NCBI GenBank assembly: GCA_965240325.2
Contig: OZ251231.1
Span: 1,612,001-1,676,000, forward strand
Source of the DNA: Rebecca billardiae RCC1528
Taxonomy: Eukaryota; Haptophyta
Direction of reading: 5' to 3'
DNA length: 64,000 nt
A program made the position numbers and the translations under genes. The notes beneath the pieces are model-generated. The model was not told the DNA's origin. It did not search any database and was given only the letters and a program-made list of their open reading frames with translations. Of the stretch, positions 20,290 through 29,798 are shown in pieces. Positions within the stretch are counted from its first letter, which is position 1. Every line of letters starts with the position of its first letter.

Positions 20290-22225
20290 TAGCCTGGTCC
20301 AAACGCACTGGAGCACTTTCGGGGATTTTATCGCCAAATGAATGCGGGCCCCTAGGCGCGCGCTCACACCCGGAAACAGCGTAGCAAATGGGCCCAGCCC
20401 GGGCGGAGCAAAAGTTTCGGCCTAAAAATCGCATCCGCGGCCCGTCGTGAGCGTGCGCGCGCGCGCCGCGGACAACTACGGACACATAGAGAATCGTCAG
20501 TCTGAATGTGGGTAAGTACTTAGCCGAAATGAGCCCAAACGCACGAACTTACTTATTGGCGTACGTCGAGGCGAACATGAACCTTGGTACAGGCCATTAG
20601 GATGGGCTCTGGTCTGTGCGCAAGTGGCCGTACTCAACTACTGCAAGATTGACTATATTACCCATTTGTACCCGCATAATATGGGAAATTTACCCGCATA
20701 AATATGCGTTCTGAGTCTGTGTAATTAAATGCCAGTATGTCGTTACATATTCGCCATAGGTGGGTAGCTGTCCCAGGCTGCACGATTAGTGCGGCGCTCG
20801 GGGTGCAGTGGTCGGACGAGGCTCCGCCTGGCCTTCCGCGCACTCCTGCAGACAAGAAGAGGGCCGGACTCCCACCCGGCCAGGCGTGCGACAGTCGGTC
20901 AGGTGCTGGACCTGGTCTGGAGACCATCTCCTGCGTGGCGACTGGCCGATGTGCGGCACAACGCGCGCCGCCGTGAGCCACACGGCAGGTTCGCAACGGA
21001 TCCGGATCGCGTGTCCATGGCGGCGTGCATCGAGTCATTCAAGCTGTCAAGTCGCGTGCCACGCCCGCCCTTTCACTTGGGGCATCCGTACTGCCTACAA
21101 CGACGACATGTGCGTCCTTAGACGAGGCATAATCGCGGTTCTAGCTGCTCGTCCAAGGGTCAGATCGCACGTCCTTGCTCGCCCGACAGCCTCAACGGCG
21201 GACTGATGTGATCCGCGGGTGACGATGCGACCGCTTCGAGTGCGCCTACGGCCACCACCGGGGTGGGGATCGTTCATGGGCACCCTCCGCGTGCCATGAC
21301 ATGCTCTGGCCGTGCGTGGTGACTTGACCCACCGCACGTAAACGGGGAAGACACCCGAGCACGTGCTTCCGAGCCACCCGAATGGCACAATGTGCCACCC
21401 ATGGACACCAAACACGTGCCAAAGCGCGAGCCTTGCGTGCTGGAGTAGCCGCACGACACCAAGGAAGACGTACGAGCGCTCTCAACCATCTTCAAGCGAC
21501 GACTCCGTCGACTCTGCCTCGCAGACCGCGGTACGATCCTCGACCTTGTGCTCGCAGCAAAGGCCACGACGGTAAAGCAGCACCCAGGGGATGGGAGTCA
21601 GCCGGCAGCCACTACAATGTAACTGTACATACCCAGCCCCGCAAGGCGAGCCGTCCTGATCGCCCCCAGCCCGTCATACAGCTCCACGAGAAGCACAAAT
21701 CGACTGCCGCCGCCTTGGGCGACCCATGCGCAAACGTGACGGGACTGGCCGGATGAAGCGTTGGCGATGCGCAGCGCGCCCAACGCTGGTGGTGGCATCG
21801 AGTACATGCTAGGGGTAGGCGGTGCCCCATGCGAGCCGTCGCGTGCCGCGCATATTCCCGGAGGTGCCCCTTCTCGAAGGCGCAGCGCAACCCAGCAGCT
21901 GAGCGTTCGACGCGCGCCGTCGGGCGAGAAGTCGACCTGGCGACGGACCGCGGGCGGCGGAAGCAACGCAGACATGTCGCTTAAGGTGTGCACGCACACC
22001 GCCGGGGCACCCGAACGATGTGTCCAGCACTACACCTGACATGAGGCGGCGCAGTCGTCCAGTCGAGGCTCTCGAGCCCCTTCCGACCTCGTCGCGGCGA
22101 GCCGTCGGACGGCCGGTGGCGATTTTTGACGAGCGCGACGAGCGACGAGAAAAATCGGGAGAAATGAGGCGCCCAAAATCCGAAAAAGGCTTTTTCAGTG
22201 GCGAAAATCGGGATGGACCAGGCTA
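20290..22225. mobile_element. 1.9 kb DNA transposon, short terminal inverted repeats, no recognisable transposase
   Basis: The ends are TAGCCTGGTCCA and TGGACCAGGCTA. The target TTTTCGG(TA) is duplicated at both sides and single in copy 1 at about 13144, which gives an exact empty site. The target duplication is 7-10 bp depending on how the ends are parsed (Mutator- or hAT-like). Internal frames on both strands (for example 21598-21999 minus and 20808-21206 plus) show no DDE or other transposase motif. I therefore call it non-autonomous or decayed. Confidence 0.8.
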
Positions 22226-22354
22226 TTTTCGGTACGCCCCCCCTGGTTTCTATGACCGCGGACTGGCAAGCCTCGGGGTCAACCCGGGAGCCAGAGCCGA
22301 GTACAGTAAGAGCTAGAGAGTTGTTCGTAATTGAATGACGATGCTCTTGAGCAG

Positions 22355-23623
22355 TCATAGCATCTGCTGCCGCTCCCGCAGCGGCTGCAGCTTCTTCTGC
22401 GACGCGTCACCTTCACCTTCCCGTTCGGATACTTCGGAGCCGACCCCCTCGGAGCCGCCCCAGAGGCAGAGGTTCTGTGCGCCCGTCTCCAACTGCGAGG
22501 CCAGGCCCACCTCCCAGATCTTATCTGCCCACTTATCGGCGTGCACCATGGTGGCCCGGGTCTGGCCCTCAGGCGTGCCAACCTCCAGCCCCGATGCGGC
22601 ACCGGCAGCGCTCTCCTCCTCGGCGGAAGCTGCGTCGCGCTCGCGGCGCGCCTTACAAATGGACACGAGCGCAAGCGCCGAGAGGATGAGCACCGCCCCG
22701 AAGGCAGAGGCGGGAGAGAGCCCATCGCCGCGCGCGATCTGCCAGAAGAAGCCGAAGATGACCTCGGAGGAGCGGAAGAGCGTGCTCGTCACCGGCTTCT
22801 CGCGCTGGAAGCCGTAGATGAAGAACAGCATCGAGAGCACACCGAGTGCCGCGGCGAGCATACTCAGCCAGAGCACGCTGCCGCCAAGGGTGCGCAGACG
22901 CTGCCCCGGCACCAGCATGGCGCCCACTGGGCTGATGAAGCACGAAAGCAGACTCCCGCTTGAGAGCATCAGCGGAATGCTGGTCTGATATCGCGTGTAC
23001 AGCGCGCGGATCAGCACAGAGGATGAGCCTACAAACATCGCAAAGCCCACGCCAAACAGCACGCCGAAGAGCCGGCGCACGTGCTTGTCGCCGTGCGCGG
23101 GCTCCACGACTTCCACGGGCCGGAACGGGGCAGGAAGCATGTGCATGAGTGGTCCTGGCTGCGCGATCAGCGCGACTCCAGCAAAAGAAAGGGCCGCGCC
23201 GATCATCTCGTCAGCGTGCCACGGCAAACCCAGGAGCAGCGCGCTCAGAATGACTGCGAAGACAGGAGCGAGTTGCTGGATGGTGATGGCGTCGCCGAGT
23301 GGAAGGAGGGCGTACGAGGTGAACTCGAGTGCAAACCCCACGAACGTCATCACCGAACGGAGCGTGAGCAGCTTGAGCTGCGGCCGTCGCAGCGAGCGCA
23401 GCTCGTAGATCGCCGTGGCAAGCCCTGTGCGCGACATCAGTGCAGCGCCGACGGCCGTTTGGAGGATGGCGCGCACCATGACGAGCTCGAGCGTGCTTGG
23501 GCCGTTCTCGAGCCGGATCATCGCCTGGACGAGCAGCGCGCTCAGCGAGAAGCCGAGGCTCGCGACCACGATTGCCGAGATGGGTCCCGCCCTGCTACAG
23601 ATAGGCATGCCGCCGAGCACCAT
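22355..23623 (-). CDS. EamA/drug-metabolite transporter family protein, copy 2
   Basis: 422 residues from ATG 23623, the same length and same ten-helix EamA pattern as the copy at 13277-14545. By eye, eight residues differ: T/A, Q/R, I/F, A/P, T/S, L/F, M/K and E/K. About three silent changes were noted in the 1.27 kb. The duplication breakpoint lies only 14 bp upstream of the start codon, so this copy has lost the original divergent promoter. It now sits next to an AT-rich segment (TACCATATGATACC) and repeat D. The reading frame is intact. Whether it is expressed is unknown; a majority of amino-acid-changing differences is compatible with relaxed selection on one copy. Confidence 0.82.
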   Translation of the reverse strand: MVLGGMPICSRAGPISAIVVASLGFSLSALLVQAMIRLENGPSTLELVMVRAILQTAVGAALMSRTGLATAIYELRSLRRPQLKLLTLRSVMTFVGFALEFTSYALLPLGDAITIQQLAPVFAVILSALLLGLPWHADEMIGAALSFAGVALIAQPGPLMHMLPAPFRPVEVVEPAHGDKHVRRLFGVLFGVGFAMFVGSSSVLIRALYTRYQTSIPLMLSSGSLLSCFISPVGAMLVPGQRLRTLGGSVLWLSMLAAALGVLSMLFFIYGFQREKPVTSTLFRSSEVIFGFFWQIARGDGLSPASAFGAVLILSALALVSICKARRERDAASAEEESAAGAASGLEVGTPEGQTRATMVHADKWADKIWEVGLASQLETGAQNLCLWGGSEGVGSEVSEREGEGDASQKKLQPLRERQQML

Positions 23624-23705
23624 GACGCGCTGATGAATACCATATGATACCAAAATAATGGCGGGTACCCCTGTTGATATACTTTATTTATTGACGTGGC
23701 ATACG

Positions 23706-23822
23706 GTCAGTGGTTTGAGGTTGGGTGAGGGTGGTGGTTGGTTGGGGGCTGGCCAGGGTAGGGCTGGAGGCTTCGGCCGCCAGTCTGATCACCCGGAGCC
23801 CGTTATAAAGGGGAATTTAAAA
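23706..23822 (+). repeat. Dispersed repeat D
   Basis: GGTCAGTGGTTTGAGGTTGG through to CCCGTTATAAAGGGGAATTT. Other copies: 35728-35840 (minus, nearly full length), 52698-52756 (plus, 5' half), and a fragment at about 14665-14700 (minus). The TTATAAAGGGG end looks like a TATA box and may supply promoters. Confidence 0.7.
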
Positions 23823-24570
23823 AAAATACAATATATGGCGGGCCGTAGGTCCGCCCCTTGTAGTGCCCGGGAAAAAGATAAGAAAAAGAAAATGAAAAAA
23901 GAAAATCGCCTCGCAAAGAAAAGAAAATCGCCTCGCTCACTGCCGGGTCGCTTCGCTCACTACCGGGCGCCCTCGCAGCTCCCACTGGGGACGCTCGGCC
24001 GAAAGAGAGTCCTGGATGGCGCGGAGCGCATGGGCCGCGCGCGCCGAATCCAACGCCGGCGTGGATATCGCGCGGAGACTCCCGAGGGGGGTTTTCGCCC
24101 GATTCGCGATTGCTGCCCTCGTCGTCTCGCGTGCAGGTCGAACGGGGGCTAAATCGACGCGTTTGGAGCGGTACGCTCGGCGCGTCGACACGATCGTGCG
24201 ACCTGGGGCGATCCTCGCCCGACGTGCACGTCGAAAGCTCGCACCGGCCATAGCATCATGCGCTGCGCACGATGGCCGCCTCGCGCGATCCACCGTCGCG
24301 CGTCGGGCTCGGTGCGGAAACGCATTCATCACGAGGCGTCTCGCGGGCGGGAAGCGCCATCGCACGCGACGCAAGCTTTGGCGCGGCCTTCTGAACACCA
24401 TAACCGGAATCCACACACCGGACTGTCGCGTGCCCCGGTTGGCAAGGTCGGGCGCATGCAAATCCGTTTGCTACGATCGGTGGTTTTCCAGAGCGCGAGC
24501 GATCATCTTTCACGCTCGCGAGCTCGCGACCAAAGATCGTTCGGCGCCTGAGGGCCCACGTCCAGCCTGC
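23823..24570. other. Intergenic stretch, nothing recognised
   Basis: It opens with an A-rich stretch (AAGAAAAAGAAAATG-type words, 23874-23935). An Arg/Ala-rich frame from 24016 runs into the hypothetical gene at 24571 but lacks features of its own. Confidence 0.45.
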
Positions 24571-25131
24571 ATGGCGTCGACGGTGGCCAGTGCGACGGAG
24601 GCGCAGCGCGAAGCGGCGTACGAGGCGCACCGCACGCACCTGCCGGTTCTGCCGCCGTGGCCGGAATCGCGTCTTCGCGAATCGGCGATTGAGGCGACAG
24701 CGCGCTATAACCGATCCCAGGTGCGCATTCGCGACGAGCTGAAACGTCGCGCGTGCAAGATCGCCGCACCATCCTTGTCCATGGCACGGACGCTGCGGGA
24801 CGAGGCCAACGTCGTGAAGCCAGTGGCGCATGCGCTGCGCTTCCTGTGCCTGCTCGAACAGCGCGTGCCCACCCTCGATCGCGAGTGGCACACGCTCTCG
24901 CACTGCGCGCGCGCGCACCACCGAGAGCTCCTGATACCGCCGAACGTGCGAGTGCCGGACCTGTCGCGCGGAGCGGCGAGCGCCGACGAGCGCTTGGACC
25001 TGGACGCGCTGTTGTGCAGCGTGGCGGCCGTGCACGACGCCGACGCGACCTTCGCCGAGCCCATCGTGCCCGGAGCGGACATTGGCATCCTCGCGACACA
25101 CGATCTGTCATCCTGCCCGTCAATCCGCTAA
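24571..25131 (+). CDS. Hypothetical helical protein upstream of glutamate-cysteine ligase
   Basis: 186 residues from ATG 24571, the first ATG after a low-quality Arg-rich in-frame extension. It is predicted mainly helical, with segments such as LRESAIEATARYNRSQVRIRD (residues about 37-56) and HALRFLCLLEQRVPTLDREW (about 92-111). The C-terminus ILATHDLSSCPSIR is followed by a stop at 25129-25131. I do not recognise the family, and no catalytic or metal-binding motif stands out. It is on the same strand as glutamate-cysteine ligase, 327 bp upstream of it. Codon bias is like the confirmed genes, which is the main reason for calling it coding. Confidence 0.45.
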   Translation: MASTVASATEAQREAAYEAHRTHLPVLPPWPESRLRESAIEATARYNRSQVRIRDELKRRACKIAAPSLSMARTLRDEANVVKPVAHALRFLCLLEQRVPTLDREWHTLSHCARAHHRELLIPPNVRVPDLSRGAASADERLDLDALLCSVAAVHDADATFAEPIVPGADIGILATHDLSSCPSIR

Positions 25132-25458
25132 AAGACGCGAACCCGCTGGGGAAATATTGCGACAGCACTGGCACGGCCCGCCGACCCCCCCGCCCGCCAG
25201 GGCAGAGTTTATATGAGATCCTGCGATCCTGTATTTATGTCGCCGCCGCCGGCCCGCCGCCGGTTTTGGGAATACGGGGATCCGCCGCCGCCAACTATGA
25301 TAATTCTTCTCAAAGCAATCTCATCATGCATACATCAATATCTCCGCCCCTGCAAGGGCGGGTTTGTATTAATCAATCAGCACAAGCAGACTACCGTATT
25401 CTGGTCCAACGCCACGCGGCCCGCGTTAGGAAACGCGCGCTCACAGTCACGTGGCCGG

Positions 25459-27535
25459 ATGTCGCCCGGCATGCAGACAGACGACACCACCCTGGGGTGG
25501 GCCGAGGCGCGGCCGTACTATGAACGCGTGCGATCAAGCGCGCTGCGTCACCTGTGCTCGATTTTCGCCGCTCGCAACGGCGGGCGCGACGACGGCTCGC
25601 ATTCGATGGACGTGCACTGGGGCGACGAGCTCGAGTACCACGTATTGCGCGTCGAACCCGCGCGACGGGCGGTGGCGCCTTCGCTGCGCAACGTGGAGCT
25701 CGTCGCGGCTCTGCGCGCCGGCGCTCCCGACGGCGCCAACGAGTGGCAGCTCGAGGCACCCAAGTGGCTCGTCGAGTCGAGCCCGGCGCGGCCGTACGGC
25801 CCGGCTCTCAACGGCATGCTGGACGTGGAGGCTTCGATGCGCGCGCGCCGGAGTCGTCTCGAGGCAGCGCTGCAAGCCGATGAGCGCGCGGTGACCTTCG
25901 CCGGCAACCCGCTCCCGCTCGTGGGCACGCACCAGCCCTGCGCCGATGATGGCGTGCGCGGCCCGCCATCAGATGCGTCGGCGGCGGCTGCCGCTGCTGC
26001 CACCGATGCCACCCTCCTCCTTCCCGGCCGCGCGCGCGCGCTCGCCGCGAACCTTCGGGACGGCCGGGCCTCGCCCATCGTGCTCCCGCTCTTTCGCGAC
26101 GTTGCGACCGCCGACGAGCCGTGCGTCCAGGTGCGTGCGCACACGTTGGCGCATGCGGCGAGCTGCTGCGCGCTGCAGGTGACGCTCGGCGCGAGCGACG
26201 CCGCCGAGGCGTGCAAGCTACACGACGCGGCGCTCGTCCTCGCGCCGCTCCTGCTTGCCCTCACGGCGGCGTCGCCCGCGCTCTTCGGCCGGCTCGTGGA
26301 CACGGACACCCGCTGGCCCGTGTGGGTTGGCTCGATGGTCGAGCGCTCGGCCGGCAGTGCGCGCAGTGCGGACCGGTGGGGCACTCTCGCCGGCGGCTAT
26401 GCCGACGAGGGCAGCCCAGCCCGCGCGAGTGGCGCCGAGGCCGAGGATGAGGACGACCAGGACGAGGACGACATCATCGCCGATGGCGCGCGTGCCTTCC
26501 ACGACGAGGCGCTTGGGCGGCTCCGAGCCGCGGGCTGCCCGCCGGCGCTCGGGGCGAAGCTGGCTCTGACGTGCTCTGCATTCGAGCCGCTCGTGATGGC
26601 GCGCGCTGACGCGCGCACGCTCGCGGATGGCTGGCCCGCTGATGCTGACGCGGACCGACGGCACTGGGTCTCGGTGCTCTACTCGTCCTTCCCGTGCGTG
26701 CGCCTGAAGCCGCCCAGCCAGGCCGACACCGACCCCGGCTGGCGCGTCGAGCTCCGCACCATGGAGGCGCAGCTCACGGATGGCGCGAACGCGGCGTGCG
26801 CCGTGTGCGCCACCCTGTTTGTCCAAGCTCTCGTGCGCAGCGGACTCGACGTGCGCGTGCCGCTCTCGGACATCAGGCGCAACATGGCGCGCGCACACGC
26901 GCGCGACGCGGTGCTCCACGAGCGCTTCGCGTTCTCGTGCGGCGGACACACGCCGGTGGACCTCACGCTCGACGAGATCGTCAACGGCGCCCCGGCGCTG
27001 CGTTGGGAAGGGCTCGTGCCGCTCGCGCGCCGCCACGTCTCCGCGCACACGGACGCGGCCGACGAGGCGACGCGGTGCGCGCACGGCCGCGCGCCACGCG
27101 CGCCCGTGCGGTGCGCTGTCCGTGCGGGTATTCGACGCCGATGCGCTCACCCACCACCCATCCCCACCTCCCCCGCCTCCCTGACCGCGCAGGCGTGGGA
27201 TCGACGCCCACCTCGCGCTGCTTTCCGAGCGTGCGCGCGGCTCGCGGGCCACGCACGCGGCGCGCGTGCGCTCCTTCCTGCGCGCACACGCAGAATACAA
27301 GGCTGACTCGGTGGTGACCCCGCCGATGATACACGATCTGGTCGAGCTCGAAGTGCCGGCGCTGAGGGCCGAGGAGGATGGCCAGGCGCACGCGGCGGCC
27401 AACGGGAAGCCGACCCGCCGCTGCGTCACGAGCCTTTCGCTGGCCTCGCCGCCGTCCTTCACGTCGAACGACTCGTCGTCTCGCAGCAGCACGTCGTCGT
27501 CCCCTGCTCTGTCGGATGCGTCGTCAGTCGAGTGA
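25459..27535 (+). CDS. Glutamate-cysteine ligase, eukaryotic catalytic-subunit type
   Basis: Two exons, 25459-27074 and 27193-27535 (phase 2), give 652 residues, compared with about 637 in animal GCLC. It makes gamma-glutamylcysteine, the first and rate-limiting step of glutathione synthesis, in the cytosol or plastid. Family landmarks in order: HWGDELEYHVL (residues 53-63), WLVESSPARPYG, LPLFRDVATADEPCV, CCALQVTL, ALTAASPALFGRLVDTDTRW, FPCVRLKPPSQADTDPGWRV plus ELRTMEAQLTD, RDAVLHERFAF, and LDEIVNGAPALRWEGLVPL. After the intron come RGIDAHLALLSERARG and LRAHAEYKADSVVTPPMIHD. The 118 bp intron is GTGCGC...GCGCAG, placed by alignment of the reading frame to the family. An acidic insert (residues about 328-341) and a Ser-rich tail are lineage-specific. 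The ATG at 25471 is an alternative start. Confidence 0.92.
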
Positions 27536-28056
27536 CGCCGCGAGGCGGTGGGCAGAGCGCGGCCCGCCACTCGGCGCTGCCGCTGCGCCGCCCACCTCGA
27601 CGGCCTCGACCGGCACGCCATCCCGGCAGGGCCGCAACGCGGCACGCGTGCCGGTGCCGGTGGCGGTGTGCCGCGACAGCGGCGTGACCATGTATTCACA
27701 GCAGCGTGTTGTACGGTACATATGTGTCGTCACTATAGTTAGTTAGACTGCTTATTATTAGATCATAGCAGATGCCCCTCATGCGTCCGACTAATTTGAC
27801 TTGGATGGCGCGCTGACGACGGTTGCCTGTGAGAACCGTGCATGTGACCCAGGAGGTCCCGTCAGACGCGCTACTAAGCTAACTATAAGCCGGCCGCGGG
27901 GAGCGGGCAGGGAGCGGGGGAGCCTACTACTTCAATGGCCTGGGCGAGAACTTTACGAGTGGCCCGGTACGTGGCAGGCATGCGCCGGACGGCCAGACGA
28001 CAGGCGACAACAGCCCGAAGCACGTATCGGGCCGTTCAGGGCTTCTGATTGGCTCA
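27536..28056. other. Convergent intergenic stretch
   Basis: Lies between two 3' ends. No gene seen; mildly AT-rich around 27720-27770. Confidence 0.5.
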
Positions 28057-29637
28057 TCAGGCGCGAGCGCCGGGCACCGCCTTCCTGGCCCACGTGCGCA
28101 GCACGTCGGCCGTGCTCCGCGGCTCCTCCTGGAAGAAGCCATGGCCGAGGGGCAGCACGCGCGCCTCGAGCCGATCACCGAGGCCAGGCGAGAGCGCCGT
28201 GTGCCACGCGGCGTAGTTGGCCTGGTAGGGCACGACGCTGTCCTCCTCGCCCCACAGCAGCAACACCTGCAGGCTGGGCGAGCGGCCGAGCGCGGCAGCG
28301 CTCGGCTCACACCCGAACAGCGGGAAGTTCTTCACGCATCCCCAGAACGCGTCGAAGGCGTCGGGGCGCATCTCGGTCTGCAGGCGCATGAGGGTGAGCG
28401 CGCCACGCGCGCCGTCGGACGACACGTCGATGAAGTCGTCTTCCTGCGCCTTGTCGTTGCCCCGGCGGAGCACCCGACGGAGGATCGGATGCGCGCAAAC
28501 GGCCGCGCGGCCGAGCTTGATTGGCGCGGCCGCGGCTCCGGACATCAGCCCCGCCGGGGCGATCAGCACGAGGTGCGAGACGCGCTCGGGGTAGCGCTCG
28601 GCAAACAGCGCGGCCAACGCGCCGCCCATCGAGTGCCCCACCAGCACCACGGGCGGTGCCGCCGCGGCCCCCGCCTGCCGCCCACCGCCGCCGCCGCTCA
28701 GCCCGAGCCGCCCGGCGGTGTGCTCGAGCAGCTCACGCAGCTGCTCCACGTGTGCGGCGCCGTCGTAACGGCCGTCGCGCGGCAGGTCGGAGTGGCCGCG
28801 GCCGAAGAGGTCGTACGCGAGCACCCGAAAGCCCAGCTCGGCCAGCACGGGCAAGAGGGGGTCGAACGCCGCCGAGAACGCGCCGATGCCGTGGACGCAC
28901 ACGGCCACGGGTGCGGGCGCAGGCACATCCCTGCGCGCGGAGCCCGCGCGCGCGGGCTCGTGGATGAAGAAGTTGGTGCCCAGCGGGGTGCGCTCGCCGC
29001 GGCGAGCGGCCCACGCGCGCTTCAGGATCTCCGCGCGCACGTCCGCGTACACCGCATCCGGGGCGCGCGCGCCGTCCAGCCGCACGAGCGCGTGCGCGGG
29101 CACGGCGCCCAGCACCGCGCTCAGGTTGCGCTTGTACGTCTCGAGCCGCGTGCGCGCCGTCTGCTCGGTGTCGTCGTCGCGCTGGACGAGGCGCGCCTGG
29201 ACAGCGGGGTCCTTCGCGGGCTTGCTCTTCACGTGGTAGATCTTGCCCGTCTCCGGATCGAGCCGGCGGCCCGTCACGCGATCGACAATGTCAGCGTCCG
29301 GGACGTCCAGCACGACGAATGCGTCCGGCACGATGCCAGCGCGAGCGAGCGCGTCGGCCTGGGCGCGCGTGCGCGGGAAGCCGTCGAGGAGCCAGCCGCG
29401 CCGCGCGCAGTCCTCCTCGCCGAGCCGCGCCGTCAGCATCTCGATGATGAGCGCGTCGGGCACGAGCTCGCCTTTGTTCATGTACGACTGCGCCTTGCGC
29501 CCGAGCTCACTGTTAGCCTTGACGGCGGCGCGAAGCATGTCGCCGGTGGAGAGGTGGACGACGTTGAAGTCGCGCACCACCTTCTCGCACTGCGTGCCCT
29601 TGCCCGACGCCGGGGCCCCCGAGAGAATCAGCTTCAT
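28057..29637 (-). CDS. Adenylate kinase fused to an alpha/beta hydrolase
   Basis: One 526-residue intronless frame from ATG 29637. Residues 1-210 are an adenylate kinase: P-loop GAPASGKGT (7-15), AMP-binding STGDMLR (30-36), DGFPRT (85-90), and a long LID (GRRLDPETGKIYHVKSKP, 123-140) closed by RDDDTEQTARTRLETY. It interconverts ATP, ADP and AMP. Residues about 243-526 are an alpha/beta hydrolase: oxyanion region VCVHGIGAF (246-254), nucleophile elbow GHSMGG with S336, acid D466 (LLLWGEEDSVVP), and H499 (PLGHGFF), so the triad is complete. A ~30-residue Ala/Pro/Arg linker joins them without a stop or intron. No targeting peptide is seen if this ATG is used; an upstream in-frame extension exists. 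Hydrolase substrate is unknown. The gene is divergent from the gene at 29799. Confidence 0.9.
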   Translation of the reverse strand: MKLILSGAPASGKGTQCEKVVRDFNVVHLSTGDMLRAAVKANSELGRKAQSYMNKGELVPDALIIEMLTARLGEEDCARRGWLLDGFPRTRAQADALARAGIVPDAFVVLDVPDADIVDRVTGRRLDPETGKIYHVKSKPAKDPAVQARLVQRDDDTEQTARTRLETYKRNLSAVLGAVPAHALVRLDGARAPDAVYADVRAEILKRAWAARRGERTPLGTNFFIHEPARAGSARRDVPAPAPVAVCVHGIGAFSAAFDPLLPVLAELGFRVLAYDLFGRGHSDLPRDGRYDGAAHVEQLRELLEHTAGRLGLSGGGGGRQAGAAAAPPVVLVGHSMGGALAALFAERYPERVSHLVLIAPAGLMSGAAAAPIKLGRAAVCAHPILRRVLRRGNDKAQEDDFIDVSSDGARGALTLMRLQTEMRPDAFDAFWGCVKNFPLFGCEPSAAALGRSPSLQVLLLWGEEDSVVPYQANYAAWHTALSPGLGDRLEARVLPLGHGFFQEEPRSTADVLRTWARKAVPGARA

Positions 29638-29798
29638 TGTCGGCGGTGCGCGTTGGATCGGAGGGCTAGTCGCGCGTTCTGGGACAAGGCGTGGCAGACT
29701 GGACCGTTTGCGGGGCACAACTTCGCAGTCCGGCGCCCGGAAACTGTTTCGCAGGTGTGCAGCGGCCGCAGGACTTGCTGGCGGTGGTTTCTCGCAGC
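29638..29798. promoter_or_regulatory. 161 bp divergent promoter space
   Basis: Lies between the adenylate kinase-hydrolase start (29637, minus) and the MSLKPAV start (29799, plus). No TATA box is seen; it probably serves both genes. Confidence 0.45.

Larger units (their letters stand above)
18787..23637. repeat. Segmental duplication, copy 2 (interrupted)
   Basis: Colinear with 11940-14559 but lengthened by a 269 bp MITE (18880-19148) and a 1.9 kb DNA element (20290-22225). Homopolymer and GA microsatellite lengths differ from copy 1 (G-tract near 19526-19542; GA repeats about 19738-19850). Confidence 0.9.

Noticed and set aside
3591-27535. A redox gene cluster (ascorbate peroxidase, glutaredoxin, glutamate-cysteine ligase)
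   Set aside because: The genes are 3-18 kb apart, on both strands, separated by unrelated genes and repeats; no shared regulatory sequence was found among all three.
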